Source: Chrysomallon squamiferum (Eukaryota; Mollusca; Gastropoda; Neomphalida; Peltospiridae). Taken from it: 64,000 bases of DNA. Numbering within the stretch: position 1 is the stretch's first letter; every line of letters begins with the position of its first letter. Positions 1-11,769 of the stretch are shown here, piece by piece. The stretch is from contig CM022679.1 in NCBI GenBank assembly GCA_012295275.1, positions 23,198,952 through 23,262,951 of the forward strand. Direction: 5' to 3'. Under the pieces are notes generated by a model that was not told where the DNA came from, searched no databases, and saw only the letters and a program-made list of their open reading frames with translations. The translations under genes were made by a program, and so were the position numbers.

Positions 1-764
1 TGTCAAACTGACTTCTCTGAATTCATAACTGGAACAGAAAACTGAAAATATCACTCAAAACAAAGGTAAGATAATTAATTAATTAATTAATTAATTATTA
101 TTATTATATTATTTGTGGTTGCCACTGTGCTAAGATATGTTAAAATAAACGTGAGTAATCAAGGCTTTGTTCTTTATAAAATTTGTGTATGTAATTTATT
201 GCTGCAGTTCTCATTGGTTAGAGTGGAGAGCAGAGAAAAGTATCAGTTGTTGGTTTGTCTCATTCATCTTTCTTAAAGTCTGTTCGACAATTCCTTTATC
301 AAAGGATGTGTTTTGTGATTATCAAGGAAAGGTAGCAGGTGGCATTATGAGAAATGATTTATTTTCTTCCATCGTCTGTAAGTCCTTAAATATTACATAT
401 AAAGCTGTGTAACTGCAGATTAAAAATGTGCCAAATTCTCATTCAGTAGCAGAGCCATTCATTTATTATGAGATTTTTGAAACGTGACTTCATAATCATT
501 ACTTCTCTGAATGTCACTTTTACTGTACACATTTCAGTTAGACTGTCGTGAAAATGTGGGCTGGGTTATGTAGCATGATATGTCTATTACTGAGTAGAAA
601 TTGTTGCAAAGGTAACATTTTTTATTATTATTTTTTCTTTCTTTTCCTTTATTTCTTTTTATTTATTTATTTATTTTTTTGTAACTGACCTTATCTCACC
701 TCCTATGTGTTTCATACTATATTTTTTCAAACATTATTACAACATCACTAGCAAAAAATTAAAA
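1..764. other. AT-rich sequence without a recognisable gene
   Basis: No open frame with family character, no RNA gene and no repeat that recurs in the window. Short ATTA and TTTA runs are present at 75-110 and 655-680. It could be intronic or intergenic. Confidence 0.6.
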
Positions 765-766
765 TA

Positions 767-1456
767 CAGTATTCCCTCGCTATTCGCGGGGGTTACGTTC
801 TTAACCCCCCCGCGAATAGCGAAAAACCGCGAATATTGGATGCAGTTTTAAAACGTCTATTATGAGATTATATACGGTACTAAATGCTTCCCAAACACTT
901 TCTAAAGACACTCTTACTCATTAATACAGTAATAATGCAGTTATGTATTTCACTAATGTAGTAATGATAATGTAAACACATTTTAATTTTGTACTGAAAC
1001 AATATTTTAATCAGAAAGAAACGTAAGTACATGAGGACAGTAACACCCAAGATAGCATAGTTACCCATACAGTATTACTGCACCGAAAATCATTTTCTAT
1101 CGCAACATATGTATTAGAATTGACAGAAAGTGGAACAAATTTAAAGGCAAAACAGACAGATAAATACAGTACGCACAGTTCAGGTAATAATATGCAATTA
1201 AAACATTATTAATACACGGTCACAAAAAATATGCACTGTATATACAGTGTATGCATTTATAAAAAAATACTTACTGTATTGCAATAATAATTGAAAAATT
1301 TGATATTGTTTGTGCGGGTTTACGAAAGCATTTGTTTTATGACATTATGACGCTTAGCCTGGTATACCAGCATAATGATGCGATATGGTTAAGAGCCTAA
1401 CCCCGCGAATATGAGGGGCCTGAATGGGGAACCAGCGAATAGGTGAGGGTATACTG
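767..1456. mobile_element. pogo/Tigger-like MITE with TA target duplication
   Basis: The left end begins CAGTATTCCCTCGCTATTCG. The right end, read on the other strand, begins CAGTATACCCTCACCTATTC, so about 20 of the first 24 bases pair as terminal inverted repeats. TA dinucleotides flank both ends (765-766 and 1457-1458). A second inner inverted motif around ATTCGCGGGG (780-815) recurs near 1403. The interior is AT-rich and I see no transposase frame in it, so this is a non-autonomous copy. The CAGT ends and TA duplication fit the pogo/Tigger branch of Tc1/mariner elements. The family assignment rests on the ends only. Confidence 0.8.
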
Positions 1457-1458
1457 TA

Positions 1459-4400
1459 TATAAAATTAATTTAAAAATACATTATCATAGACATTGGCAG
1501 ATGAATAAAAAAGATGACTACTCTCATCAGGTACCTACTCTCATCAGGTACCATTATGTGGACACGCACTCTGCCAAAACTCCACAGCGGACAGTACAGA
1601 GTACATTGTAAAGCAATACTTGAAACCATTATAATTATTTATTTCCATTTTCAGTTTATTAGAGGTCAGATCAACAGCTAAAAAGCAAATTATTCATGTG
1701 TTATTGGGATGTATGCCCTGATACGTTCTTTAGTCCTTGATACAGTTTTTGCACAAAAACAGAAAAAATATTTATTTGGATCTTAATTTTCACTTATTCT
1801 CGTTAAAACAAAAGCATGTATGCAAACGAAGTTTCCCTATTTCAATTCTTTAAAATCATTGCTCCATGCTATTTGAAGGTCATTCCTTCATTCAAGTTTC
1901 TTTTTTGTCATTATTTTTAAGTATCATGATGTAGTATCCATACAATTATTGAGCTTCATTGTGATATTTGATAACAAAGAATGAATGAACAGACAAGTTT
2001 ACCGTTTCAAAATGATTGTCACCAGGTATGTGCAGATAATCACCATGTGCACATAATCATTTTGCACAAAATTGGCTGTTCCATTTAACCATATCTCACT
2101 TGAGGATACGCACCATTTGCTTGCATTTCATTAGCTTATGTTATGTTATTTCTGGGATATTCCAGCATTAAAACACAGTCAGGAAATCCAAAAACATTCT
2201 TGATTTTGAATATTTCCATTTGGTTGAGGTTTTCTATCTGCACTGATTTTCAAAAAAGTTACAAATTTTGAACTTGCTAGAATCACTAAGTAGAAAACGT
2301 GACATGAATGAAAAATAGCTCGACATATTAAATTGTTTTTTATCTTACTCAAGTTACTGTCTTTTGAAATTCTATCAAGCACTGATAAGCAAGGCAGTTG
2401 TTATCTTGACATGTTATTAGAAACATGGTCAGATTTGCTAAAGTGTCATGGTGGTCCAAACTTCCTTCTGAATGACTTCAATTGACTCTAGTCTTCTTAA
2501 ATTACTTGCATATTACCAAGAATGGTGGAAAAAGATGTCCCTAATACATTGATATTTTTTTCATTCATAACTGTTTTGAGTCTCAGATGTTATGGGATTT
2601 TAAAATAAAATGGCCACCTGATTGCAAATCAAACGAGCACATGCTACTGTATCCTATGTTGGTTCAGTTTTTATGGATCATTCAAACCAAATGGTGTCGC
2701 TCCTTTTATATTGCTTTTTTCTTTTTTTTTTTGTTTTAATATAAGAGTTTTCGATCATAAACCTCTGTTGTCTTGAATTGTGTTTAATTGTACCTAAAAT
2801 AAGCAACTATTAATTATTAATTGATTTGAAATTACTGTTACTTCCATAATATCAAATTAAAAGATATTCCATTCAATTGATTTTCATGCCATTTTTATTT
2901 GGTTTCAAGCTCTTTCCAGCTATGTTATTTGTTTTCAGATTTCATAATAACAATAATTTTATCATGGTTAAAAAATACTAGTTAGTTCTAGAACTCATCA
3001 ATACCAGGCAAACTTTATTCAGATAAAAATGTGTTTAAGAGATTTTGATTTATTTTAAATTGCATTTATATATATATATATGGCCGCTACTAATTACTGG
3101 ACAACAAGCATTAATAAAATAAGGAATGTCTCTGTATACTGTAAATAATTGTTAAAGGGTAAAACATAATTAAGACAAAGCTTTCATTAAAGTTGTATGT
3201 CCTTTGCCACATTTTGAGCAAAAGAACAAGAAGAGAAATTAGAAACCAGTTGTTTTGATAGTTGTTAGAGGTTGTTTTCTAAAGCCCAATTTATAGTCAA
3301 CAAAAGCAGTTACTGATCCAGAAGTGCAGAAAAATGAACTAATTTAAAAATAGGACCACTTTGAATTATGGGTGCTTTTAGTCAGTGACACCAATTTTTG
3401 AATTGATTGTTACTGTGTGCAGGTGATCTTTCACAATAATTTATTGTTTTGCATTAGTTTCATTTTCATTTATTATCATGTCTAAAACTAGTAAAAAGAC
3501 TAGTAGAAATAAACCTGCTGATTGAAAGGTATATGTCTATACAAGTATTTTAAGAACTTTATGTCAAAACAAAAAATCAAACTGACTTAGCTTTTGGAAG
3601 TATATTAATGTGTATGTGTTAAATATTTTCATTCCTTATTTTTCATTTTATGCAAAATTTTGCCTGGTTCTAGAACCACCCTGTGACACCCAGGCTTGCT
3701 GAATAAAAATGATTCAGAAACAGTATTTATAATGCTGAAGTCACTAAGGAAATAGGTTTTTCTAGAATGTACTAAAAATCCAGTATTCCTGTGGATTTCT
3801 GAAGTTAGTAACAAGAAAAGCTGGAAATCTAATACAAGCTTGATACAGTGGAAAAATAAAATATAAAATAAAAAGGAAAATAATTGCTTTCTTTCTTGAA
3901 AGTTAAGGTAATGAAAAATTAATTCTTGAGAAGAAAATAAAGTAATTTATATGATAATAATTGTTTATTATTTCTTTCTCATTCTTGCAGTTGTTGTTGT
4001 TAAAGTTAGGCAGAGTATTATGTTATTTTATTTTTATTATTATTTTTAATCGCTAATAACATTGACATTGATATCAAATAGTGTCAGCTGGCCCATTTTA
4101 CTTTTTGGAAGAAATTAAGGTTGAACACAAGCTGTGATGATAATTTAATTTTGTTTCATTGATTTTATTTATTTATATAATTGTTATTATTATTATTTTT
4201 TAAAAATATTACTTTTTTGGGAGGGAACCTTTATTATTATTATTCTTATTTGTTTTTCTTCTCCACAAAGCGTGAATTTTGCTTGGATATCATTTCAGAA
4301 TCTTTTATATACTATTTTCTACTTGTTTCCAGCACTTGAATGCTTTTATTACTTGTGTGGTTTAAACAGCCATATTTCAATGTTTTTGATGTGCACTAAT

Positions 4401-5350
4401 GTAATAAGGCTTGAAATTAACAGGCACAAGTAGCTCTTAGAATGTTCTCGCTTGCACCCTGAAATGCATTTGTATTATGTAACATCTTCGTACTCATAAA
4501 TAGTTCTTTTTTTACTCTCATCACAAAGTTAATAAGAAGCATTTCAGCTTTAAATGTTAAACTAGTAAATAACAAATTTAAAGCTAGATGATTTGTAGGC
4601 CTATATCTATTCTGTTTATTGAAATATGATTTATATTAAAACGATATGAATCTAATTTTGTCACTGTATGTATTATTTTCTCCATAAATAAATGGAAATA
4701 ACTAATTTATATCAGTTATAGACAAGGCCATCACTAGCAGTAATCGCTTGTATTTTATCAGAACAATTTGTTTTCAGTTTTGGTTTACCCATGAATATCA
4801 CAAAATGCCTCAAACATAAAATGCCTCCTCTCTGCTAGATTCGAAAGCAATTTCAAAACTTGTTACTATATAAAGATGCAAAATCTGCAGTGTCAGCAGA
4901 TACCAAAAACTTCATACTGGGTCTTGTAATCACAAATTTCCAATTTTCTTTATGTCTACTTTGAACAGTTCATGGTGAAAATACTGAACAGTCACATATC
5001 ATTAACAGTTACTGAGAAACATGTATACATAACCTGAATGCAAACAAAAGCTGATGTATGTAAAGTTAGGATGTAAAACAACAGTTGATGTACATAGCCA
5101 GTAATATTGGAAATTTAGGATGCATTTGTTTGTTAAGATAAAAACTATAATCATTATTTACAAGTCTGTGAATAAGCATATAGTTAATGAAAATGCCTTT
5201 TAATGTCTTTGTAATTTTTCAATCTTTTATTCTGATATCTCAGTAGTGTTCTTGCTTTTAAGTACTGGTAAAGAGGCTTTGTAACTGCACCAGCTGTCTA
5301 AACTGTCTATTGTGAAACTAACAATGATTTTGTTTATAATATGTTTATGC
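1459..5350. other. AT-rich non-coding stretch
   Basis: Nearly 4 kb with no frame longer than about 70 codons, no RNA gene and no copy of the repeats found elsewhere in the window. Short homopolymer and TTATTA runs occur (4015-4060, 4180-4250). It ends at the assembly gap. Confidence 0.6.
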
Positions 5351-5550
5351 NNNNNNNNNNNNNNNNNNNNNNNNNNNNNNNNNNNNNNNNNNNNNNNNNN
5401 NNNNNNNNNNNNNNNNNNNNNNNNNNNNNNNNNNNNNNNNNNNNNNNNNNNNNNNNNNNNNNNNNNNNNNNNNNNNNNNNNNNNNNNNNNNNNNNNNNNN
5501 NNNNNNNNNNNNNNNNNNNNNNNNNNNNNNNNNNNNNNNNNNNNNNNNNN
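5351..5550. other. assembly gap of 200 Ns
   Basis: Exactly 200 N characters, which looks like a fixed-size scaffold gap rather than a measured distance. The sequence directly after it (5558-6195) is a near copy of 6742-7345, so the gap probably reflects a collapsed or unresolved repeat. Confidence 0.97.
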
Positions 5551-6200
5551 TGGATGAATATATGTGAAATATTATTGATTAATTAAGCATTTAATGCTGT
5601 CCGTTCCATTTTAGCTAAAATATTGTTGTTAAAAAATAAAGAGAAACAAATATCATACATATAAATTTAATTTCTTTTATAATTTTATTTTTATATTTAT
5701 AGAGAAGACAATAAAGATATATACACAAAAAGTGTATTATTGTTAATATTATATAGCGAGAAACAGAGTAATTTTAAATTTAATATTTAATTTATTTTAT
5801 TCTATTTTATTTTATTTATAATCTTTGAGAAAAGAAAACCATTGGGCAAAAAAAAAAGATCTGCATTGATTGCTAGTTATAAAGTGTTGGACATTTAAAA
5901 ATTGTTAAATTTCATAGACTCATATCACAAAATAGATATTCTGTTTCATAGTAATAAGAAAGAAATATACTGAGAAGGATAATTGTATTAATTATTCTAC
6001 CTATAATCTATGTATTATTATGTAATAAACCAGCAGTTTCTGATATGTTTGTATTATGTTTTTGATTCCTCAGTAAGTTTTAATTGTTTGTTCGTCGTTT
6101 GGGTGGTTCCTAACAAAGGCTATGACTCATAATTTTTTTTAGATTAGAGTCATTATTTCGAGCACATTCTAAACTGAAGACGATGGGCAGCAGTCATTCA
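5551..6200 (+). repeat. first partial copy of repeat block B (AT-rich module)
   Basis: From the TGATTAATTAAGCATTTAAT motif near 5572 to the GACGATGGGCAGCAGTCAT motif near 6180, this segment matches 6742-7345 and 17005-17640, with a few substitutions and small indels. Its end carries the same junction to the MULE-derived tail (CATTCTAAACTGAAGACG) that is seen at 28857. That points to an internally deleted copy of the same repeat. Confidence 0.8.
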
Positions 6201-7558
6201 AGCATAAAGTTAAAGTCCCTGACGTTTGTTACTGCATGATCAGTGGGTATCTATTTTTGGCTGGGTAATTTGAAGTCACGTTCTCAGATAATGTAAATTT
6301 CTTTGAACGGTTATGTTAAAAGATTTCTTTCCTCTCTCATATACAGATAACATAATTTGAAGGCTGACTTTGCCCTGGATAGTACTAAGAGAATTAGAAC
6401 GAACATCGACTGGGTTTTAAATCCAGTATTTTGTCGGCTATTTCCAAAACTTATTTTAACTTCCTTATTCTTTAAACTCATGCTATGGATGTTATAAATT
6501 GAGCAATTTTAGTGTCAGTTATTTGATGTGTTTAATATTCCTATTTTCGGGTAGTCTGTAATCTTGAAATTATGAGATGCGCCTTCATATGAGATTACAA
6601 AGAATAATTTACTATTAAGTCAATAAGAATTTTCATCTATTTTATTTTACTGTAGATATATATATGCATAGTGAAATATTGAAATTATTATTATTATTTT
6701 TGTTTGTTTTGCTTTTTATCTTGATTCATGGAATTGCCCAGATATGTGAAATACTTATTGATTAATTAAGCATTTAATGCTGTCCGTTCCATTTTAGCTC
6801 AAATATTGTTGTTAAATCATAAAGAGAAACAAATATCATACATATAAATTTAATTTCTTTTATAATTTTATTTTTATATTTATAGAGAAGACAATAAAGA
6901 TATATACACAAAAAGTGTATTACTGTTAATATTATATAGGGAGAAACAGAGTAATTTTAAATTTATTATTTATTTTATTTTATTTTATTTTATCTTATTT
7001 ATAATCTTTGAGAAAAGAAAACCATTGGGCAAAAAAAATATCTGCATTGATTGCTAGTTATGAAGTTTTGGACATTTAAAAATCGTTAAATTTCATAGAC
7101 TCATATCACAAAATAGTTTTACTGTTTCATAGTAATAAAAAAGAAATATACTAAGAAGGATAATTATATGAATTATTCTACCTATGGTATATGTATTATT
7201 ATATAATACACCAGCAGTTTCTGATATGATTGTATTATGTTTTTTTTATTCCTCAGTAAGTTTTAATTGTTTGTTCGTCGTTAGGGTGTTTGATAACAAA
7301 GGCTATGACTCATAATTTTTTTTTACATTAGAGTCATTATTTTGACCACAGCTGTTATTAAGAAATATATGTGAAACGTGCAGGTGCAGATATCGTTAAT
7401 CTATTTAATCAACATAATCACGAAAATCTCAGCTTTGAGACTATGAATATTCGTGACAGTCGGGGTAGTTCGCAGCCTGTAGGGATTAGTAAGAGATTAA
7501 GTGATACGGTTGAACGTTTCAGCCAGTCTTAACGTTTGCGGACTGTGTCACCTCACAG

Positions 7559-7684
7559 TGGATTGAATCTCCCGGCAGAAACTTCTGGAAGTATTTCGAA
7601 ACAAATGGTATCAGAACTTCGAATCATGTTGAGGGTTGACATTCTAAACTGAAGACGATGGGCAGCAGTCATCCCAACAATCTT
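7559..7684 (+). pseudogene. fragment of a MULE-type transposase, C-terminal region
   Basis: In the frame starting at 7559 the translation reads WIESPGRNFWKYFETNG, then RTSNHVEG, a stop, and HSKLKTMGSSHPN. This resembles the conserved (R)TNNHVEGWHSKL...HPN signature of MULE/FLYWCH-type transposase C-termini. The Trp codon of that signature is TGA here (7637-7639), and the frame is not open upstream. It is a dead remnant. A second copy at 17845-17970 has the same stop. Confidence 0.65.
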
Positions 7685-7832
7685 ATTTTTTCAATGGCTT
7701 TCTTTATTTCTTTTTTTTTCTTTCTTTCTTTCTTTATTTTAATATTCACTAAATTTGTTTTAATTAATAATTTGTAAGAACTAACTTGAATTCAGTATAA
7801 ATTATTATAACAAAAATACTTTTCATGATATA

Positions 7833-7871
<39 letters not shown>

Positions 7872-8508
7872 TACATAATACATACATACACACAGAAACG
7901 CAGACACATAGGATTATTATAATTGTTGAAGGTGTGATTATTGTTGTTGTTCATGTCAACTCCTTCATACGTCTGTGTGTTGCGTTGTAAATTTATTTTA
8001 GAATGAAGATTCAAAGTTTTATTTTTAGCACATCATATCTCGCTGGTTATAGGTTACAACGTTTTAGAAAAAATTGAAAGCAAACGGAACATATGAAAAA
8101 TCAATAATTAAAAAAAAAAAAAAAAGGAAATAACAAAATAAAAATATATCATTTTGTTCATCATGTTAAAACCACTGAATCCTCAGAACCGGCCCTGGGC
8201 CCCTCCTCTACGAGTATAGTGAAGCAGTCCCTTGCTCCAACCAACTTGAACGTACACAATAAAGAAAAGAAGAAACAAGATCTCTAACACCCGGATTTAA
8301 AATAGGTCTACATTATCTCTAATCAAATTTTACTTGTTGAATGACATGAAATCTACAACGTTGAGAAAGGTATCGAATTTCACATCTACTCGTCTTTTTC
8401 AAATACCAGTTTTAATTTTTGTTCTTTGTACGTATTAATGGGAGAAGGGGTCAGAGAGCATCCTTCATATCCGTGAACAGAAAATGTTGTTCTGTGTGTA
8501 ACACATTA

Positions 8509-8509
<1 letters not shown>

Positions 8510-8571
<62 letters not shown>

Positions 8572-8585
8572 AATAACAATAATAA
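8510..8585. repeat. (AAT)n microsatellite
   Basis: About 75 bases of TAA repeats with two interruptions. The poly-Asn frame across it is an artefact of the repeat. Confidence 0.95.
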
Positions 8586-8680
8586 ACTTTTTGTGTACAT
8601 ATCTTTATTTTCTTTTACGTAAAAATAAAAAATAAAATTATAAAGAAATTAAATTTATGTATTCTCTGTACGTATGTGCG

Positions 8681-8681
<1 letters not shown>

Positions 8682-8720
<39 letters not shown>

Positions 8721-8728
8721 TGTGTGTA
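8682..8728. repeat. (TG)n microsatellite
   Basis: Short uninterrupted TG run. Related CA/TG tracts occur at the equivalent places of the other copies of repeat block B. Confidence 0.9.
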
Positions 8729-8994
8729 ACTATTGTATTCAGTATATGATTATATATATTGTATTAGTATTTTACTCTTTGTTCGTATAAAGATTATCTT
8801 TTACTCAGAGAAAAAAATTATTTTTCTTTTTCACATTTTTTGTTGTCTTTTTTCTTTCTTTCTTTATTATTATTATTATTATGTAGCTTTTATATCTCTA
8901 TTCACTGGACAATCTAATTTGAAATTTGTTCGTGTAACATTTTACATGTTTAATGAGGCGAAATATACAACGCGGAGAAAGGTGTTTTGAGTCA

Positions 8995-9025
<31 letters not shown>

Positions 9026-9506
9026 TGAAAAAATAAATTTGGCTAAAACGTACTGATGAACTGTATGATACTGTAACTTAGAAAGACAAAAACAGGTTAC
9101 AAATTAATGAATAAATAAATAAATAAATAAGAGGAAGAAAAAGAAATACAAGCTCACCATATCAAGACCATTCGACATGTCTCCACACACTCATACACTA
9201 CATGTTAAATAAACATAAAACCTTCGTTTCCAATCAGTTTTTGAAAATCAGTGTCATAATTTAACAGACGCTGACGTTCTGTTTGTTTATCAAGGCGAGA
9301 CGAAGCATACTTTTCTGTTTAGTCACGCTTTGAGTGCACCCGGTCACTGTTTCATAAAATTAAGTCAGATGCAGTCCATGATTTTAGGTGTATCATATAG
9401 CAATTTGACGTCAGTAAGTCGACAAAAAGAGTAAAGAAAATAATTTCTAGACGGTTAATTGCTGGTTGGCCTAACATACATACATACATGTATAATGTAT
9501 GAACAA

Positions 9507-9537
<31 letters not shown>

Positions 9538-9670
9538 CACACAAATATTAAATATTATACATACATATATACAATACTACTTTAGATTATGGCATTAATA
9601 ATAAAACTTTCTGTATGAAATGTAGTAAAGTATTACAATCAGTTATTTATAATTTTAATTTAGTTTATAT

Positions 9671-10168
9671 CTGGCGATACAGAAATCCAGATAAGAGACA
9701 GTTTACCAGATCTCAAACTGGTGAAAATGTTATAGAACAGTCAAGGAAAAATTTATGTGTAAAAGTTTTGTTTTAAGATCTAAAGCGCAGTGGAATCTAG
9801 ATACGGATAGATACGTCGTTTTTCTCAGTTTAGAAAAATCAAACCGGGAATCAAATTCTATTGAAGAACTAAAAACAGTAAATGATGGTTAACTAGAAAA
9901 ACGGAAGATATGTTAGAAAAAGATTATGAATTTTATTTTAAATTATATAGACAAGAAAACGTGGACGTTATTAAACGGGAAGAAATAATAAATTCAATAA
10001 TCAAATAAAATAAAGGAATCTGAAATTGAAAACTGAGAGAAAGACATTACAACTAAAGAATTAAAGGATGTTTTAAAAGAAATGACTAGCAATAAATCAC
10101 CTGGTATGGATGGTCTAGCTGCTGAATTTTATGTTAAATTCTGGGAATATTTGAAAAAAGGGGTAATT
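9671..10168 (+). pseudogene. LINE ORF2 fragment: endonuclease end to start of reverse transcriptase
   Basis: The start encodes IWRYRNPDKRQFTR, typical of the C-terminal part of an APE-type LINE endonuclease. Near 10063-10160 it encodes ELKDVLKEMTSNKSPGMDGL then AAEFYVKFWEYLK, the N-terminal RT region of L1/Tx1-like LINEs. Several in-frame stops lie between. Near 10168 it joins a piece of the same LINE in the opposite orientation. Matching plus-strand copies are at 19425-20560 and 30230-31314. Confidence 0.75.
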
Positions 10169-10171
10169 CGT

Positions 10172-10565
10172 CTATTTTACATGAAGTAATAAAGAATTAA
10201 ATTCATTTGTTATTCTAATTCCATTCATGCTGTTTCTCTTTTTAATTAAATTATTTAAGGGTTCAGCGACAATACCATAAAGCATCACTGATATTGGACA
10301 TGCATGTCTAACACCTGTTGTATATTGAAGAAAGGTGTTAAATGTCCATTCATTTTTACACAACTTTTTATATTATTACATAGTATTTTAATCGTCGTAA
10401 TAAAACTATCACCAAAATAGAAGTTTTTCAAATCTTTTAAAATAAACCTTAGCTGACACTCCATCCAAAGCTTTCTCTTGATCAGTTTTAACTATATACA
10501 CTTCAATATTGTTTAACTCGACAATATCTATAAAATCTTTTACTGACATAATGTAGTCAGCAATA
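10172..10565 (-). pseudogene. LINE reverse transcriptase fragment, inverted
   Basis: The minus strand encodes GVRHACPISVMLYGIVAEPL and then NNLIKKRNSMNGIRITNEFN, the RT palm segment of the LINE described at 11770-12600 and 30230-31314. The copy ends before the YADD motif. Upstream on this strand (to about 10565) the sequence still matches the RT part at 12340-12430 but is not open. The head-to-head join with the plus-strand fragment at about 10168 shows rearrangement. Confidence 0.7.
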
Positions 10566-10569
10566 TCTC

Positions 10570-10764
10570 TTCCTTTTTATTATTTGGACAATTATTATTA
10601 AATATATTTCCTTCCCATAAATGCTTATATCTCTCAATGAAGTCATTATCCCAAAATGTTTCCTGTAGAAAAATAATATTTGCATGTTTACTTTTAAATG
10701 TTGCAAAAACTGAATTTAATTTCTCAATATCTCTCAGTCCGTTTACATTTATAGACAAGATCAT
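10570..10764 (-). pseudogene. LINE ORF2 endonuclease N-terminus
   Basis: The minus-strand frame begins MILSINVNGLRDIEKLNSVF and continues to FLQETFW. This matches the N-terminal APE-endonuclease motifs of non-LTR retrotransposons (the N of SINVNGLR and the E of LQETFW are active-site positions in the family). After about 65 codons the sequence switches into RT sequence at the minus-strand poly-AAT around 10580. The central part of ORF2 has therefore been deleted. The frame begins 24 bases after the end of ORF1, the usual ORF1-ORF2 order. Confidence 0.75.
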
Positions 10765-10788
10765 AATTAGAATTAGAAAAATTAGAAA

Positions 10789-11388
10789 CTATAACCCATT
10801 TTTAAAATGTTCTACATCTTGTCTATATTCCCCCCCACCATACTCGTTGATTACCCTGTCAACACTTTCTCTCACACTTTTCATGCGCGCTGCTTGTCTC
10901 TGTTTTTGTTTTCTATTTTCTACTAAGCTCCACAGTTTTTCTTCTGACGGACGCTTGATCAATCTCGTTCGACGCGTTGTTTTACTCTGCTTACTATTTT
11001 CTGCTTCGATGGTTTCAGCTTCCTTGTTAGTATTTTTCACTGTGGTGTTTTTATCAGGGGATTTTTCTGGTTTTTCTCCATTTTCCGATTTTCGTTTTTC
11101 CTTTTTGATTTTCATTTCTGTTGTATTTATCTTCTGGATACTTTCTGCTTCAGTTTCTTTCTTCTCCTTTGATTTTACATCTGTAGTATATGCCATACCA
11201 TCACTGTCACTGTCGCTGTTTTTCTCGTCATCGCTGCAGTACACTGTCCAACATTCACATTCATCTTCTTTGTTTCCACACTTTTCAGACAGAAACATTT
11301 TCGGGCAATTTCTAGGAAAATATCCTTTTTGTTTGCAATTATGACATGTTATATCTGGGCAGACCTTCAATAAATGATTGTCATCCAT
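10789..11388 (-). CDS. LINE ORF1-type protein with a degenerate CCHC zinc knuckle
   Basis: A 199-residue frame. Near the N-terminus it has CHNCKQKGYFPRNC, a zinc knuckle of the CX2CX4HX4C kind in which the His position is Tyr. It is followed by an acidic Ser/Asp segment and a long Lys/Glu-rich charged region. Such proteins are the nucleic-acid-binding ORF1 products of LINEs. The N-terminal part is missing or frameshifted: related LINE leader sequence continues to about 11720 in other frames. The endonuclease remnant follows directly. It is a transposon relic rather than a host gene, though this frame is still open. Confidence 0.7.
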   Translation of the reverse strand: MDDNHLLKVCPDITCHNCKQKGYFPRNCPKMFLSEKCGNKEDECECWTVYCSDDEKNSDSDSDGMAYTTDVKSKEKKETEAESIQKINTTEMKIKKEKRKSENGEKPEKSPDKNTTVKNTNKEAETIEAENSKQSKTTRRTRLIKRPSEEKLWSLVENRKQKQRQAARMKSVRESVDRVINEYGGGEYRQDVEHFKNGL

Positions 11389-11469
11389 ACATTTGTAACA
11401 TTACTCTTACGAAAATATTCTATTCCTTCAAATGTCCTAAATTCATCGAATAAGGTAAATAATTTTTTT

Positions 11470-11720
11470 TTAATCACTTCTGTATGCAGGCAAGTGTGAA
11501 AACGAAACAACAGTAGTTTCAAATTTAAACATTCTTGCCTTCATTTTTAGTCCTTTCAATTCTACTTCATCAATTTCTGCAATCATGGGAGCCGATGTGA
11601 AACACGTCCACACTCGACGCCACCCTAATCGTCGTCTTGAATGAAAAAGGTCCACTTTCGCACCAAGCTCTTGACAACACCAAGCTGTTGCTGCATAGTA
11701 TTTTAACACGAAAAGCCATT
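11470..11720 (-). pseudogene. 5' part of the LINE (ORF1 leader region)
   Basis: On the minus strand this is the sequence just upstream of the zinc-knuckle frame. It contains open frames in two phases, so ORF1 was probably longer and is broken by indels here. At about 11720 it meets sequence that continues from the RT fragment at 11770-12600, so this is either the head-to-tail junction of two LINE copies or an internal rearrangement. Confidence 0.45.
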
Positions 11721-11769
11721 TTCTTTAACGAAATTTCTTGATTATTTAGCCCACCAATTTTTTTATTTC

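Larger units (their letters stand above)
6200..9660 (+). repeat. repeat block B, copy 1 (composite of transposon remnants)
   Basis: This composite recurs at about 16270-19420 and 28165-30220 in the same order. It starts at GCATAAAGTTAAAGTCC. A module with GACTTTGCCCTGGATAGTAC follows, then an AT-rich module, a MULE-transposase tail, a TC/TTTC-rich piece, and a conserved stretch around AACCGGCCCTGGGCCCCTCC (8188). A dinucleotide tract then leads into LINE sequence at about 9670. None of it is open in frame. Copies differ by substitutions, small indels and microsatellite length, so the block spread as a unit and is not under coding constraint. Confidence 0.8.

Noticed and set aside
5312-5586. 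Two frames running through the N gap
   Set aside because: Open only because Ns give no stops.
10637-11344. 235-codon plus-strand frame
   Set aside because: Antisense to the LINE ORF1 frame with its zinc knuckle; Ser/Phe/Leu-rich from the complement of a Lys/Glu-rich region.
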